A DNA stretch of 60,515 nucleotides from an uncultured Bacteroidota bacterium (GTDB taxonomy: Bacteria > Bacteroidota > Bacteroidia > NS11-12g > UBA9320), in contig CAKZLB010000072.1 in assembly GCA_937124965.1 (NCBI GenBank), positions 1-60,515 on the forward strand. Reading direction: 5' to 3'. This document shows positions 27,817-36,948 of this stretch, piece after piece; position 1 is the stretch's first letter, and each line of letters opens with the position of its first letter. A program made the translations under genes and the position numbers. The notes below the pieces were generated by a model. The model was given only the letters and a program-made list of their open reading frames with translations, had not been told where the DNA came from and ran no database searches.

Positions 27817-28947
27817 CTATCCATTATCCTTATTGATAAGTGTTGGGTATAGTCGTTTAAAGTAGATAATCATTAAACTCGTTATTGGCACTCCAAGTAA
27901 CAACCCAGGAAGTCCAAGAACATAACCCCAAATACTGAGTGCGAGAATCATGATCACTGGGTTCATACCAATGTTTTTCTCCATAATTTTTGGAGTAAGC
28001 ACAAGTTCTTCAATAATGCTTGCTACAATGAATATCCCCATAACAATTCCATAAAGTATTATAAACGAGTAGCCTGTTTCAGTGGAGACAACCAAACAAC
28101 TAATAGCCAGTGGTATCAACATTACATACTGTAAATACGGGATAAACGAGAGGAGGATAATAAGGAGTGTAAACAAGATGCTTCCCGGTAAATCCATTAT
28201 TAAAAATCCAACGAAATAAAGCACTGAAAGTAGTAAAACAATTTTACTTCTAAGTTTAAAATATCGAAGGAAACTCTTATTAAAGTCTGCATAAACACCA
28301 CTTAAAGTATTTTGCAAGGAAGCATTGAAATATCGATCTTTTACGTCTTTGAAATAGTCTAATTGAAAAAGTATCAAGACAAAATAGGCAATGCTTGAAA
28401 AAAGAATAAACATTAATCCAAACCGTTCAGTTTGTTGTCTAGTTTCATCATTTGAACTAAAAAATGCGACTATTTCTGAATATCCTGATTTGATGCTTTC
28501 GGTGTCTAAAGTGGAAACATCAATGTCCTTGATTTCTTGGATTATGGTGTCAGCACCTTGCTTTAATTGCTCTTTGGTTTCTTCAACGTCGTACCATGAT
28601 GTTATGTACTCTACAACTCGTTGTCCAACTGTGTCCAACTTGTCCTGGTTTTCTGTTTTTAAGACAGAATAGCTTTTACTCAAACGTTCGAAGTCTCTAT
28701 TGATAAAAGATGTAAAAAGCACAAGAATGGTGATAAAAATAAGCAAACAACCAGCTAGAAACAGTGACGTCGCTGCATTACGATTTTTTACTTTTTTCTT
28801 AATTCTTCGAATGAGTGGGTCAACTGCAAATGCTGCGATTAGCCCTATAACGAAAGGAAGGATTAATCCATACAAGAAGTAAAATGAAACAACAAATACG
28901 AGACAAAATATTAAAAGTATTATCTCTTGTTTGTACCTCTGAATCAT
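27817..28947 (-). CDS. AI-2E family transporter
   Basis: A 376-residue membrane protein with about eight spans (EIILLIFCLVFVVSFYFLYG at the N-terminus, LYFVGFLIMDLPGSILFTLL in the middle and LGLPGLLLGVPITSLMIIYF at the end). The family includes TqsA and sodium or small-molecule exporters. The name does not establish AI-2 transport in this organism. Confidence 0.88.
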   Translation of the reverse strand: MIQRYKQEIILLIFCLVFVVSFYFLYGLILPFVIGLIAAFAVDPLIRRIKKKVKNRNAATSLFLAGCLLIFITILVLFTSFINRDFERLSKSYSVLKTENQDKLDTVGQRVVEYITSWYDVEETKEQLKQGADTIIQEIKDIDVSTLDTESIKSGYSEIVAFFSSNDETRQQTERFGLMFILFSSIAYFVLILFQLDYFKDVKDRYFNASLQNTLSGVYADFNKSFLRYFKLRSKIVLLLSVLYFVGFLIMDLPGSILFTLLIILLSFIPYLQYVMLIPLAISCLVVSTETGYSFIILYGIVMGIFIVASIIEELVLTPKIMEKNIGMNPVIMILALSIWGYVLGLPGLLLGVPITSLMIIYFKRLYPTLINKDNG

Positions 28948-28969
28948 CTTCTTTTTCTACGTTTAATTA

Positions 28970-29350
28970 TTAATACATCGAATTTCCGTTCGCCGAATGT
29001 TCTGGTATTTCCTGCATGGCATCCCAATGTTCAACGATTTTACCCTTTTTATCGAATCTAAAGAAATCTATGGTGACATACTGCTCATTTCCAGGCCAGA
29101 TTTGATGCGTATGTAAGGAAACTAGGTCGTTTTCGGCGATGGTGCGCACAAACGTTATTGTTTTGTCTGGGTATTCCTGATACATCCTTTCAAAGTAGTC
29201 AATGAATGGTTGCTTCCCATCTCCAACAAGCGGGTTGTGCTGAATGTATTCGTCACCAACATATAATTCAACGGCTTTTGCTGGGTTACCATCATAAGCC
29301 GTTTGATAGAATGCTATTGCGTTTTTTTTGTTTTCCTCTAACTGTTTCAT
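28970..29350 (-). CDS. SnoaL-like/nuclear transport factor 2 family protein
   Basis: A 126-residue NTF2-fold protein (KAVELYVGDEYIQHNPLVGD, then KTITFVRTIAENDLVSLHTH, WPGNEQYVTIDFFRFDKKGK and HWDAMQEIPE). This set of motifs is shared with polyketide-cyclase-like predicted hydrolases. A related remnant occurs at 49984-50181. Confidence 0.88.
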   Translation of the reverse strand: MKQLEENKKNAIAFYQTAYDGNPAKAVELYVGDEYIQHNPLVGDGKQPFIDYFERMYQEYPDKTITFVRTIAENDLVSLHTHQIWPGNEQYVTIDFFRFDKKGKIVEHWDAMQEIPEHSANGNSMY

Positions 29351-29365
29351 ACATGAATAACATTG

Positions 29366-29680
29366 TTAAACTCCATACCCTCCAAGAACAGATAACTCTT
29401 GTCCTTTTTGAGGAGATCCTTCCAACAAAGGCATTGCTTCACTAATAAGCTCCCGTACACCTGGAACGAGTAAAGAGTTGTCATGATCTTCTTTACAATC
29501 CCAAAGCTCTGTAATCCATACTGAGTTTGGGTCATTTTCTTCTTTTGAAACCAGATATAGATGGCAACCTTTGGCAGTCGATACTAAATTAGAAGCCCTG
29601 ATTAGAATTGATGCTAAATCATCGGCATGGCTTGGTTTAGCTGTTAGCTTTCCGTGTAATCCGTATTTGTTCATGTGCAT
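29366..29680 (-). CDS. Antibiotic biosynthesis monooxygenase-domain protein
   Basis: A 104-residue ABM/ferredoxin-like protein with YGLHGKLTAKPSHADDLASI, SKEENDPNSVWITELWDCKE and HDNSLLVPGVRELISEAMPL. Members include heme-degrading or quinol monooxygenases and many of unknown role. It precedes the SnoaL gene by 15 bases, so co-transcription is likely. Confidence 0.82.
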   Translation of the reverse strand: MHMNKYGLHGKLTAKPSHADDLASILIRASNLVSTAKGCHLYLVSKEENDPNSVWITELWDCKEDHDNSLLVPGVRELISEAMPLLEGSPQKGQELSVLGGYGV

Positions 29681-29707
29681 TTATTTGTGAAACGAATGTA
29701 TCGGTTT

Positions 29708-30193
29708 TTAAGGCAAATTGTCTTCGATTGTCGAGATGAAATGTTGAAAGTTTGCAGTAATAGTTGAAACGAGTTGTGTTAAATCATTAAGGTTTGGCTG
29801 ATGTAATAAGGTTTCCTCGAAAATTGATTCAACTGGAGATTCAGTGATTGTATAAGATGTTTGGTTATCAGCTTTAAATCTGTTCCACCATTTTTGAAGT
29901 TCTACTTTATTTCCTCCTACAAGCCACGCTTCAAATTTCATGTCTTTGTGGTTCAGCAGTAGAATTGTTTTTAGCTTATGTTTTTTGAGTTTCTCTGATG
30001 TTGAAGAAAAGTATGACCAATCATGCATTCCGATATGCAATGTTCCAACATGTAATGGATATGAATGGTCGGATAAGAGGTGCAATCGCAGCTTATTCAT
30101 AACGTCAATTAAACGTTTATATAGTCTCAAAAAAGACTCATCTCGAAGAACGTTGTGGTAATTTTTTACCATTTCATTGTAGTTTGTTGCCAT
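29708..30193 (-). CDS. Conserved hypothetical protein
   Basis: A 161-residue protein (MATNYNEMVKNYHNVLRDES, LLNHKDMKFEAWLVGGNKVE, LQKWWNRFKADNQTSYTITE). It resembles a family annotated as DUF7000, but I cannot confirm it. The conserved WLVGGNKVELQKWWNRF patch may mark a binding site. It is the first gene of a leftward set ending in AI-2E. Confidence 0.6.
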   Translation of the reverse strand: MATNYNEMVKNYHNVLRDESFLRLYKRLIDVMNKLRLHLLSDHSYPLHVGTLHIGMHDWSYFSSTSEKLKKHKLKTILLLNHKDMKFEAWLVGGNKVELQKWWNRFKADNQTSYTITESPVESIFEETLLHQPNLNDLTQLVSTITANFQHFISTIEDNLP

Positions 30194-30433
30194 ATCAATT
30201 TAAGATATTAGTGTTGTCAATAATAGAAAATAAATAGCACAAAAAGTTTAATCCAACACTGAAACAAACTAGTTAGTTGTTTGAACATTTCTGCTTGTAA
30301 ACTAACATACCCGTACATTTTGCGAAGAAGTTTAACCAGTTGTGCAAAAAGTGAGAGGCTCTATTATTAACCTTAACCCAGAATTCATAAGGTTTGCACC
30401 TTTTCGTTGCTTAGGTTTATCAGCCTATAACCG

Positions 30434-30454
30434 ACCTGCCTGCTGCAGGCAGGT
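30434..30454. repeat. Perfect palindrome
   Basis: ACCTGCCTGC (30434-30443) and GCAGGCAGGT (30445-30454) are exact reverse complements with one spacer base. It lies in a 573-base gene-free region. This sequence type is often seen between genes in this phylum, but no copy in this window establishes its spread. Confidence 0.75.
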
Positions 30455-30493
30455 TTTACTTTTTGAAACGAAAAAACTAAGGAAAACCGTCTT

Positions 30494-30631
30494 GACAGAA
30501 ATATGCCATCACCGCTCTCTGCTAAATGGTAATAAAATCTCATAAAAGGACGTAAACTCTTTTATGGATTTTCTACAGCATTCACCCAACCGCCGACCCC
30601 TGTCTGACGTCAGGCACGGCGCATTTCTGTC
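30494..30631. repeat. Nested inverted repeats, possible folded element
   Basis: Outer arms 30494-30507 and 30618-30631 match as GACAGAAATATGCC with GGCGCATTTCTGTC (12 of 14). Inside them 30534-30550 and 30558-30572 form AAAATCTCATAAAAGGA with TCTTTTATGGATTTT. A near-palindrome TGTCTGACGTCAGGCA lies at 30601-30616. Together they could fold into a branched structure of about 140 bases. No protein fits the stretch 30194-30766, apart from these elements. Confidence 0.55.
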
Positions 30632-30766
30632 TTTTCCACGCTCGCTTCGCAATGTCAAATAACACCAAGATTTAAAACAAAAATTATTTTTTATGAAGCT
30701 ATCGGTATGGTTGTGTATGTGCAGAATATTTTATATTGATGGGAAGAATTTAAGGGTTGAAGACTT

Positions 30767-32080
30767 TTATTTCAAAAGACTAATTCTGACCTTTTTCTTT
30801 TTTAGTCGGCTATTATTCAGTTCGTGGATTAATGATTGAGCTTTTGAATAGGGGACAGAAACGTATGAGCAGTCTTGCTTTAACTCAATTACTCCAAGTT
30901 CATCTTTTGATAGCCCACCTTGCTTTAAAAACAAACCAGCGATGTCACCTTTTGATATTTTGTCTTTTCTACCTCCCGAAATATAAAGTGTTTCCCAATG
31001 CTTTAGAACCTTGTTTCTTGAGGATTGTAACGTTAAGACGGTTGCATTTTTAACAAAAACAGGAAGTTCTTCCTTGGCCCATTTGATGACATATGCCGTT
31101 CCTTCGTTATTCATTCTTGCAGTACGTCCATTTCTATGCACAAATTCATCGGGTCTTGGTGGTAGCTCAAAATGGATGATAAAGTCTAGTGCAGGAATGT
31201 CGATTCCACGTGCAGCGAGGTCAGTTGCAATTAGCAGTCGGTGGGATCCGTTGCGGAATTTAATCAGCGCTCTTTCTCGATCGATTTGCTCCAGGCCACC
31301 ATAAAAGCATGTATGATCGATGTTCTTGTCACTCAAGAAATCACTTAAGTTATGAATGCTGTCTTTAAGATTGCAAAATATGATTCCGTTACCATCTCCC
31401 ACATGATAGATTAGCTGAAGCAATGTATCAAGTTTGTCTTCTTTTGGTGAGACTACAACATTCAGTTGAAGTTGCTGAGATTCATTTCTCAAAAAATTGA
31501 GATGCTTGGGGTCTCTAATTCCGATGAAAGATGGAACTTTTATCTTTTGCGTAGCTGAAGTAAGAATCTTTTTTTCTAAAAAAGGTAAGGCTGAGATGAT
31601 TTCTTGTAAGTCATCAGTAAAACCAATTTCAAGAGATTTGTCGTACTCATCAAGAACCAGCGTCTTAATATGAGCTGGAGAAATCGACTCTCTGCGAAGG
31701 TGATCGGCAATTCTACCAGGTGTTCCTATCAGTATTGTCGGTGGGTGTTTTATTTCATCACGGTCTTTAGCACCAGATCTACCACCATAAACGGCATTTG
31801 CTTTAAAGCCGCTGCCCATTTCGCGTATTACTTGTTCTATTTGAATTGCGAGTTCTCTTGATGGAACAACTATTAATACTTGAATTCCAGAAATGTCTGG
31901 GTTAATACTTGCTAGAATAGGCAATAAAAATGCGAGCGTTTTTCCAGTTCCGGTTGGAGATAAAAGTACAACAGAGGAATTATTTGAGATGGCATCATGC
32001 GCTTTAATCTGCATCGAATTGAGCTCTTTAATGCCTAATTTTTTCAGAATTTCCTCTTCGTTTTTATGTCTACCAACCAT
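30767..32080 (-). CDS. DEAD-box RNA helicase (DbpA-like)
   Basis: A 437-residue helicase: the Q motif is degenerate, Walker A (LLSPTGTGKTLAF), VPSRELAIQ, GTPGRIADHL, DEAD-variant LVLDEYDKSLEIGF with Asp-Glu-Tyr-Asp, SAT (ILTSATQKIK), LLIATDLAARGIDI and HRNGRTARMN. The second domain is followed by a DbpA-like RNA-binding tail (KGDIAGLFLKQGGLSKDELG). The DEYD variant is worth note. It would act in ribosome biogenesis. It is distinct from the helicase at 13648-14883. Confidence 0.9.
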   Translation of the reverse strand: MVGRHKNEEEILKKLGIKELNSMQIKAHDAISNNSSVVLLSPTGTGKTLAFLLPILASINPDISGIQVLIVVPSRELAIQIEQVIREMGSGFKANAVYGGRSGAKDRDEIKHPPTILIGTPGRIADHLRRESISPAHIKTLVLDEYDKSLEIGFTDDLQEIISALPFLEKKILTSATQKIKVPSFIGIRDPKHLNFLRNESQQLQLNVVVSPKEDKLDTLLQLIYHVGDGNGIIFCNLKDSIHNLSDFLSDKNIDHTCFYGGLEQIDRERALIKFRNGSHRLLIATDLAARGIDIPALDFIIHFELPPRPDEFVHRNGRTARMNNEGTAYVIKWAKEELPVFVKNATVLTLQSSRNKVLKHWETLYISGGRKDKISKGDIAGLFLKQGGLSKDELGVIELKQDCSYVSVPYSKAQSLIHELNNSRLKKKKVRISLLK

Positions 32081-32176
32081 GGTGTAAAGGTACGTTAAAC
32101 CGTAAATATGTACTGTTAAATTGAATACAACTAAAATTCTTAATCTATAACTTGAGAGTTTATTAAAGTCTCGAGG

Positions 32177-32815
32177 TTATTTAATGTATTTATGTGACCC
32201 ATCACACGTTGGCATTTTTTTCGATTGACCACAAACGCAGTCATGAAAACCTTTTCCATTTAATATTCTTGGGACATATTTTTTTATGCGAGAAGTGCGA
32301 GTTGCGGATTGTTTGGCTGAATTGAAGTATATAAGATATCCACGTTGTCTGCCAGGAGTTAATGCTGTAAATGCTTGTTTTAATCCCTCAACATCTGAAA
32401 AAACATTCAATAGTTCTTCAGGATATGTTAACTCCTTTTTGTGTTTTAACTCTACTTTTTGCCCTGATTTTTCAAGCTCAACAGCCTCGTGGATATAGAG
32501 TTTGATCGAATCTTTATGTTCAATTATTTCCTTACTATTTGTGAACTTCAACAGCTTTGCAGAGCGAGAATTTTCACCGGGACTAACTAACAGTTTAAGA
32601 GGATCTTTAAGTAACACTCCTTTAAAAAAACTGATCGTACAGAAATCTTTAAAATTTCCGATCATCGCAACGTTTTTGTCATTGAACGTATAACACGGAG
32701 CTCGCCATTTGTAGGTTTCGGTTAGTCCGCAATCGATTAATAATTGCCGTAACAGTTGCATTTCGTTTTGCCAATTTTTGGCGTTAAGAATGTAATCGTC
32801 AATTTCTTCAATCAT
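32177..32815 (-). CDS. YdeI/DUF1801 protein with C-terminal CDGSH-type motif
   Basis: Residues 1-185 look like the YdeI/DUF1801 fold (YKWRAPCYTFNDKNVAMIGN near 40, PGRQRGYLIYFNSAKQSATR near 165). The last 20 residues contain CVCGQSKKMPTCDGSH, which satisfies CxCx2(S/T)x3PxCDG(S/A/T)H, the 2Fe-2S CDGSH signature. Iron-sulfur binding is inferred from the motif. It lies one base from the serine hydrolase upstream. A second, single-domain DUF1801 protein is at 41316-41702. Confidence 0.82.
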   Translation of the reverse strand: MIEEIDDYILNAKNWQNEMQLLRQLLIDCGLTETYKWRAPCYTFNDKNVAMIGNFKDFCTISFFKGVLLKDPLKLLVSPGENSRSAKLLKFTNSKEIIEHKDSIKLYIHEAVELEKSGQKVELKHKKELTYPEELLNVFSDVEGLKQAFTALTPGRQRGYLIYFNSAKQSATRTSRIKKYVPRILNGKGFHDCVCGQSKKMPTCDGSHKYIK

Positions 32816-32816
32816 G

Positions 32817-33953
32817 TTATTTGAATACCGTCGTTATTAATTCTTTTATTAAAATTTGAGTTGTTAAGTCACCTTCAGCCATGGTCTGATAATGTTGTTG
32901 AGACAAGGCTAACACCATATCCAAACGTGGAAAAACATATAAACGCTGCAACCCAAATCCTGTTGTATAATAACATTCCTCTCCGTTAAACGTGGTCAAC
33001 CTCCAATGATACCCATATTGGTTGTTATTTGATTGTGGATGAATGGATTCTTCTATCCATCGTTTGCTAAGGATTTGTTCATCGTTCCATTTACCATCGT
33101 TTAAATATAACTGGCCAATTTTAGCAATATCTCGCAAACGCATATGCAGTCCGCTACCAGTATTTGCGAAATCTAGCGCTGAAATTTTATCATTTAAGGA
33201 TTTTGGAATCACCGAACCTGGAAGCTCACCACTTTGTGTTTTAGTCCAAAATTCGTTTTGGGTGTCCCATTGAAAGTTTCGGATTTCTAGAGGACCAAAC
33301 AGGTGTTTTTGTGCAAACTTCTCAGTTGTCGTTCCAGTTGATTTTTTGAGAATTGGCGCTAGAAGTATGCTGTTTCCGGTTGAGTAATTATACAATTCAC
33401 CTGCCGGATGTTTTTTAGATTGCTTCAAAACAAAAGAAACCCAATTGTCGGAGTAAGGAAGTTGATATCCGATGGAGCCTGGTCCGCCGAGTTCGACCCA
33501 ATCCAAACCACTAGTCATTGTTAGTAGATGTTTGATCGTGATGTTCGATAATTCTGAAGGGTTGTCTGGGGCAAACTCTTCTAAGTAGTTAATAATGCTA
33601 TCATCAATGGAGAGCAAATTGTTGTCAGATGCGATTCCAATGCATGTTCCAGATACTAGTTTCGTTATTGACCATATTTTGTGTAGACTGTCTGCATGGT
33701 ATCCATTGTAATATTGGTCTACAATCAGCTTTCCATTTTTAATGAGTACGATACCATCAAGTTTGGGATTGTTCTGTGGAATGTCAGCGATAATCGAAGC
33801 GAGTTTGTCACCGTTCATTTGCTGACTGTCTATGTAAGAAACGCTCCAGCCATCGTTCAAATTGCTGGGTTTTTGAAGCGATTGATTCTCAGTGCAGGAA
33901 AAAAGAAATGCAGAGAAAAGTATAATTACGTTAACGTGTTGCAGATTTTTCAA
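32817..33953 (-). CDS. Beta-lactamase-family serine hydrolase, lipoprotein
   Basis: A serine hydrolase of the class C/PBP4-like fold: the nucleophile motif IWSITKLVSG (SxxK), then HLLTMTSGLDWVELG and LYNYSTGNSILLAPIL. A lipobox (FSAFLFSC) anchors it to the envelope. I choose the TTG at 33953 because longer starts overlap the neighbour by 29 bases. The family contains esterases, D-aminopeptidases and true lactamases, so activity on beta-lactams is not shown. Confidence 0.8.
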   Translation of the reverse strand: MKNLQHVNVIILFSAFLFSCTENQSLQKPSNLNDGWSVSYIDSQQMNGDKLASIIADIPQNNPKLDGIVLIKNGKLIVDQYYNGYHADSLHKIWSITKLVSGTCIGIASDNNLLSIDDSIINYLEEFAPDNPSELSNITIKHLLTMTSGLDWVELGGPGSIGYQLPYSDNWVSFVLKQSKKHPAGELYNYSTGNSILLAPILKKSTGTTTEKFAQKHLFGPLEIRNFQWDTQNEFWTKTQSGELPGSVIPKSLNDKISALDFANTGSGLHMRLRDIAKIGQLYLNDGKWNDEQILSKRWIEESIHPQSNNNQYGYHWRLTTFNGEECYYTTGFGLQRLYVFPRLDMVLALSQQHYQTMAEGDLTTQILIKELITTVFK

Positions 33954-33957
33954 AACA

Positions 33958-34368
33958 TCATTCAAAATATGTATGATACGTTTCAAATGATACCTTCAAT
34001 CTATTTACAATCTCATTAGCTTCTTCGACGTTATCTGCCTCATTTAATTCAGTTACCATTTCTAAATGTGGGTGTAGCCATTTGTGCAATTCGTCATGAC
34101 TTTTTCCATCCATGGTGCAGCTCTTTATAAGGCTGTTGTTTTGTTCCTTTAATTGCGATGCCAAGCCTTTAAAGTCATCATTATTAAATTCATTAAGAAT
34201 TTTTTCTCCTTCTAAAATGAAGGGAGTCATTTCGGCATTGACTTTCCATTTTTGACCATCGTTTAATTCAATGGAGTTTGCGTCATTGTGGTCATGTGAA
34301 GAGGTATTATTGCAACTGGAAATAACCAATGAAAGGAAAAGAGTTAAAATAAAGGCAAAACGTGTCAT
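33958..34368 (-). CDS. Hypothetical lipoprotein
   Basis: A 136-residue lipoprotein (MTRFAFILTLFLSLVISSCN) with a His/Asp-rich spacer (SHDHNDANSIELNDGQKWKV) and helical remainder. No family recognised. It is upstream of, and probably co-transcribed with, the serine hydrolase. Confidence 0.75.
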   Translation of the reverse strand: MTRFAFILTLFLSLVISSCNNTSSHDHNDANSIELNDGQKWKVNAEMTPFILEGEKILNEFNNDDFKGLASQLKEQNNSLIKSCTMDGKSHDELHKWLHPHLEMVTELNEADNVEEANEIVNRLKVSFETYHTYFE

Positions 34369-34578
34369 AGCGTTTTTGTAATTGGGTAATTATTGTCAAA
34401 TATACTTTCAATTTTGTTGGTGATTACAATGTGTTAATGACGGCATAAAGCATCACGTACATTGAGATTGCAGAACAGTTGTTAGTTGACAAGTGCCTTT
34501 GAGATAGTGTCAAAAATTGATTGACTTTATAACAACCTGGTTAAAGGATTTAGCATTTTAGGTGGAAAATGTATAATG

Positions 34579-35337
34579 TTAGTTTTTTGGTATTTCAAAT
34601 AAGGATATTGTATAGTCGTACAACTCTGATCCGCCATAAGCACCATGGCCAGGGACAACTACTTGAACTCCTGGGTATGCAGTTTTTACATCGCGCACGG
34701 TTTGGGACCATTGCTTGATGTTTGCGTCATTGAGGTTGCCTTTACCTGCGCCAACTTCTTTGATTAAACATCCTCCAAATAAAACCTGTTCGCTAGGGAT
34801 ATAACTGACCACATTATCGGATGTATGACCAGGGCCTACAAACCGAGTGACCGTTGTTTTGTTTCCGATTGATAAATCGAGGAATTGATCAAACCCATTC
34901 AATGGCAGTACAGCATCGTGTTTAGCTGCCAAATCAATGGTTTGATTACTCGCATACGAAGGAATGTTTTGTTCATGAAATGCTTTCAATCCACCTATAC
35001 AATCGTCATGAAAATGGTTTACAACTACGGCTTTGATTTTCTTCTTTTGTTCCACCATAATCCAATTGATGAGTTCGTTAGAAACAGAATCGTTTGTGGG
35101 TGTGTCGAAAACAATTGCTTCATTGTTCGAGAAAAATACAACACCATTGCATGGAAACGGGCCATAATCAGGAACATCCAAATAGGAGATATGCTGATAG
35201 ACATTATCGTTAATCTTTTTGATTTCAAGAGTATCGGATACATACTGCTCGTTTGGTTTTTTGTTGGAATCGCAGTTGATTAGTACTATGGTTAAGCAAC
35301 TTAGAAAAAGTGAGGTATAAACTTGCGATATTTTCAT
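34579..35337 (-). CDS. bla: Subclass B1 metallo-beta-lactamase
   Basis: A 252-residue lipoprotein (LFLSCLTIVLINC) with all B1 zinc ligands: VVNHFHDDCIGG (His, His, Asp), GPGHTSDN (third His), LFGGCLIKE (Cys) and VVPGHGAYGG (final His). The Cys ligand and GGCLIK context are specific to B1 enzymes. It probably hydrolyses beta-lactams including carbapenems, but substrate range cannot be read from sequence. It is a lone gene. Confidence 0.88.
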   Translation of the reverse strand: MKISQVYTSLFLSCLTIVLINCDSNKKPNEQYVSDTLEIKKINDNVYQHISYLDVPDYGPFPCNGVVFFSNNEAIVFDTPTNDSVSNELINWIMVEQKKKIKAVVVNHFHDDCIGGLKAFHEQNIPSYASNQTIDLAAKHDAVLPLNGFDQFLDLSIGNKTTVTRFVGPGHTSDNVVSYIPSEQVLFGGCLIKEVGAGKGNLNDANIKQWSQTVRDVKTAYPGVQVVVPGHGAYGGSELYDYTISLFEIPKN

Positions 35338-35432
35338 ACTTGGGTATTACGATGATGGAATGTTACTTCAATGCAAAGAACAAATAATAATCTTTAACAT
35401 TTAGCATCTAGGGTATGTGTGTATCCAGAAGC

Positions 35433-36005
35433 TTACTGCTTTAAAAGTTTACTATCTAAAATCAACTGCAACAGCTTTTTGCCTTCCGCCTCGTCAAGGC
35501 AATCTCCAAATCGAACGGTTTGTGATCCGTAGTCAAATTTAAATATTCCAGAGTTGCCAATTTTGAAGAAACTTTTGGCAGAGCTCTTACCGTCTGAATT
35601 CATTTTTAGAATTATCGGTTCTACAGTGATGTTTTTAACCTGCTTGATATCATAGACCTTTGGTTTAGAGAACAACGCACCATTGTTGCGGATAACTAAT
35701 TCTGAACTGTCAAACGTGATAACTTCTTTTCCAGTTAACATCCACAACCATGTTCTAATGGCAAAAAAACCACCTATCGTCCAACCAATAAGCCAAAAAA
35801 TAATAAAGCCAAGCGCAAATCCTTCTAAGTTCGAGTCTCCTAAACCAAGTATTTGAGTTAGCGCAAAGTATTCACCGATTGCCCATCCTCCAAGCCAAGC
35901 AGCTAAAAAGACTATTACGAAGAAATGGCGTTTAACGGGGATTTCAATTGTAAATCCCCTCATTGTATATATTACGTTTGCTCGGCCATTGAACGGTTTC
36001 TTCAT
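35433..36005 (-). CDS. Hypothetical membrane protein
   Basis: A 190-residue protein with two membrane spans in the first half (RHFFVIVFLAAWLGGWAIG and LGFIIFWLIGWTIGGFFAI), then a soluble beta-rich part (ELVIRNNGALFSKPKVYDIK). No family certain. The layout is like small envelope proteins with a PH-like cytoplasmic domain. It lies between MBL and the sulfur cluster without overlap. Confidence 0.75.
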   Translation of the reverse strand: MKKPFNGRANVIYTMRGFTIEIPVKRHFFVIVFLAAWLGGWAIGEYFALTQILGLGDSNLEGFALGFIIFWLIGWTIGGFFAIRTWLWMLTGKEVITFDSSELVIRNNGALFSKPKVYDIKQVKNITVEPIILKMNSDGKSSAKSFFKIGNSGIFKFDYGSQTVRFGDCLDEAEGKKLLQLILDSKLLKQ

Positions 36006-36074
36006 CTATTACAACTTCCTAGTATTCAATTTCAAACGTAATCTTTTGTTCTAAAATGAACAACTAGAAACGTT

Positions 36075-36560
36075 TTAGATAAATAGTACATGCGTTCCAT
36101 CACCGCCAGCACGCTCATAAAATCCGCCAACTGTTAAAATGCCATCCAAATCGTCTATTAAGTCTTCTCGCTTAAGCTTGAACATGTCAATAGCGAGTTT
36201 GCAACCCCAAAGTTTGGTTCCGGAGGCAGATAAAATATCCAAAAACTCGTCGACAGGAGGAATGTCTAGTTTTTCCATGTCTGCTTTCATCATTTTGGTT
36301 GCTAATGCTTCAACACCGGGTAAACCACCCAAAATAGTCGGCATATGCATTGCTGGGTTCCCAACAGTTGCAACATGTAAGTCTTGAAGCTTTTTTTTCT
36401 GGATGGCCTCTAATCCAAAGAATGTGAAGAAAATTTCAGACTCGATTCCTTCCATTCTAGCGCCGTTCGCTAAGATGAAGCATGCATATACGTTTTCTAA
36501 TGTTGCTTTGGATAAAATCAACATCATTTTCTTGATTGGTTTTTTAACTTCGTTTTCCAT
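36075..36560 (-). CDS. DsrE/DsrF/DrsH-like family protein
   Basis: A 161-residue sulfur-relay protein (MMLILSKATLENVYACFILA, then EIFFTFFGLEAIQ and ASGTKLWGCKLAIDMFKLKR with the conserved cysteine-containing WGCK). This is a DsrE2-type peroxiredoxin-like fold. I take the ATG at 36560 (MENEVKKPIKK), since the longer frame would overlap the gene before it. It is the last of a three-gene sulfur cluster. Confidence 0.85.
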   Translation of the reverse strand: MENEVKKPIKKMMLILSKATLENVYACFILANGARMEGIESEIFFTFFGLEAIQKKKLQDLHVATVGNPAMHMPTILGGLPGVEALATKMMKADMEKLDIPPVDEFLDILSASGTKLWGCKLAIDMFKLKREDLIDDLDGILTVGGFYERAGGDGTHVLFI

Positions 36561-36607
36561 TGTATGTTGAGTATTTAAATAATTAATATTATTGGAAGAA
36601 GGCTTCA

Positions 36608-36919
36608 TCAAATGCAACTTACAGGCTTCGGAATTCCTGCAATTTTACTGGCAGTTTTAAGTGGCCCGTTTGGGAACAATTGATAAAACTCCTTAATTGT
36701 TACTACTCCGCTTTTTCCTACTTTCCGAATAGTTATAGCCACTTCTTGCGCGCATTGTTCTCTAAGGTAATCAATCACCTCCCAATGCTTATCTGTCATT
36801 TCAATATTTTCTTCTTTTGCAATGGCAAGACCTATTTCTTTGTTCCATTGATCAGGATTGGTTAGATAGCCTTGTTCGTTGCAATCAATGCAGAATCCCG
36901 CGATTGTTTTTTCACTCAT
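36608..36919 (-). CDS. TusE/DsrC-family sulfur relay protein
   Basis: A 103-residue protein with the family ending AGIPKPVSCI, where the penultimate Cys carries the persulfide. HWEVIDYLREQC and LFPNGPLKTASKIAG are typical. DsrC has a second Cys ten residues before the last, which is absent here, so it is more TusE-like. It lies between an SQR-like flavoprotein and DsrE, suggesting a sulfane-sulfur relay. Confidence 0.9.
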   Translation of the reverse strand: MSEKTIAGFCIDCNEQGYLTNPDQWNKEIGLAIAKEENIEMTDKHWEVIDYLREQCAQEVAITIRKVGKSGVVTIKEFYQLFPNGPLKTASKIAGIPKPVSCI

Positions 36920-36948
36920 TTCGTTACTATTATTAGTTGTGTTTGTTT

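Noticed and set aside
34369-34578. attC-like repeat upstream of the beta-lactamase-region lipoprotein
   Set aside because: AGTTGTTAGTTGAC resembles a core, but no paired arm or end complementarity exists.
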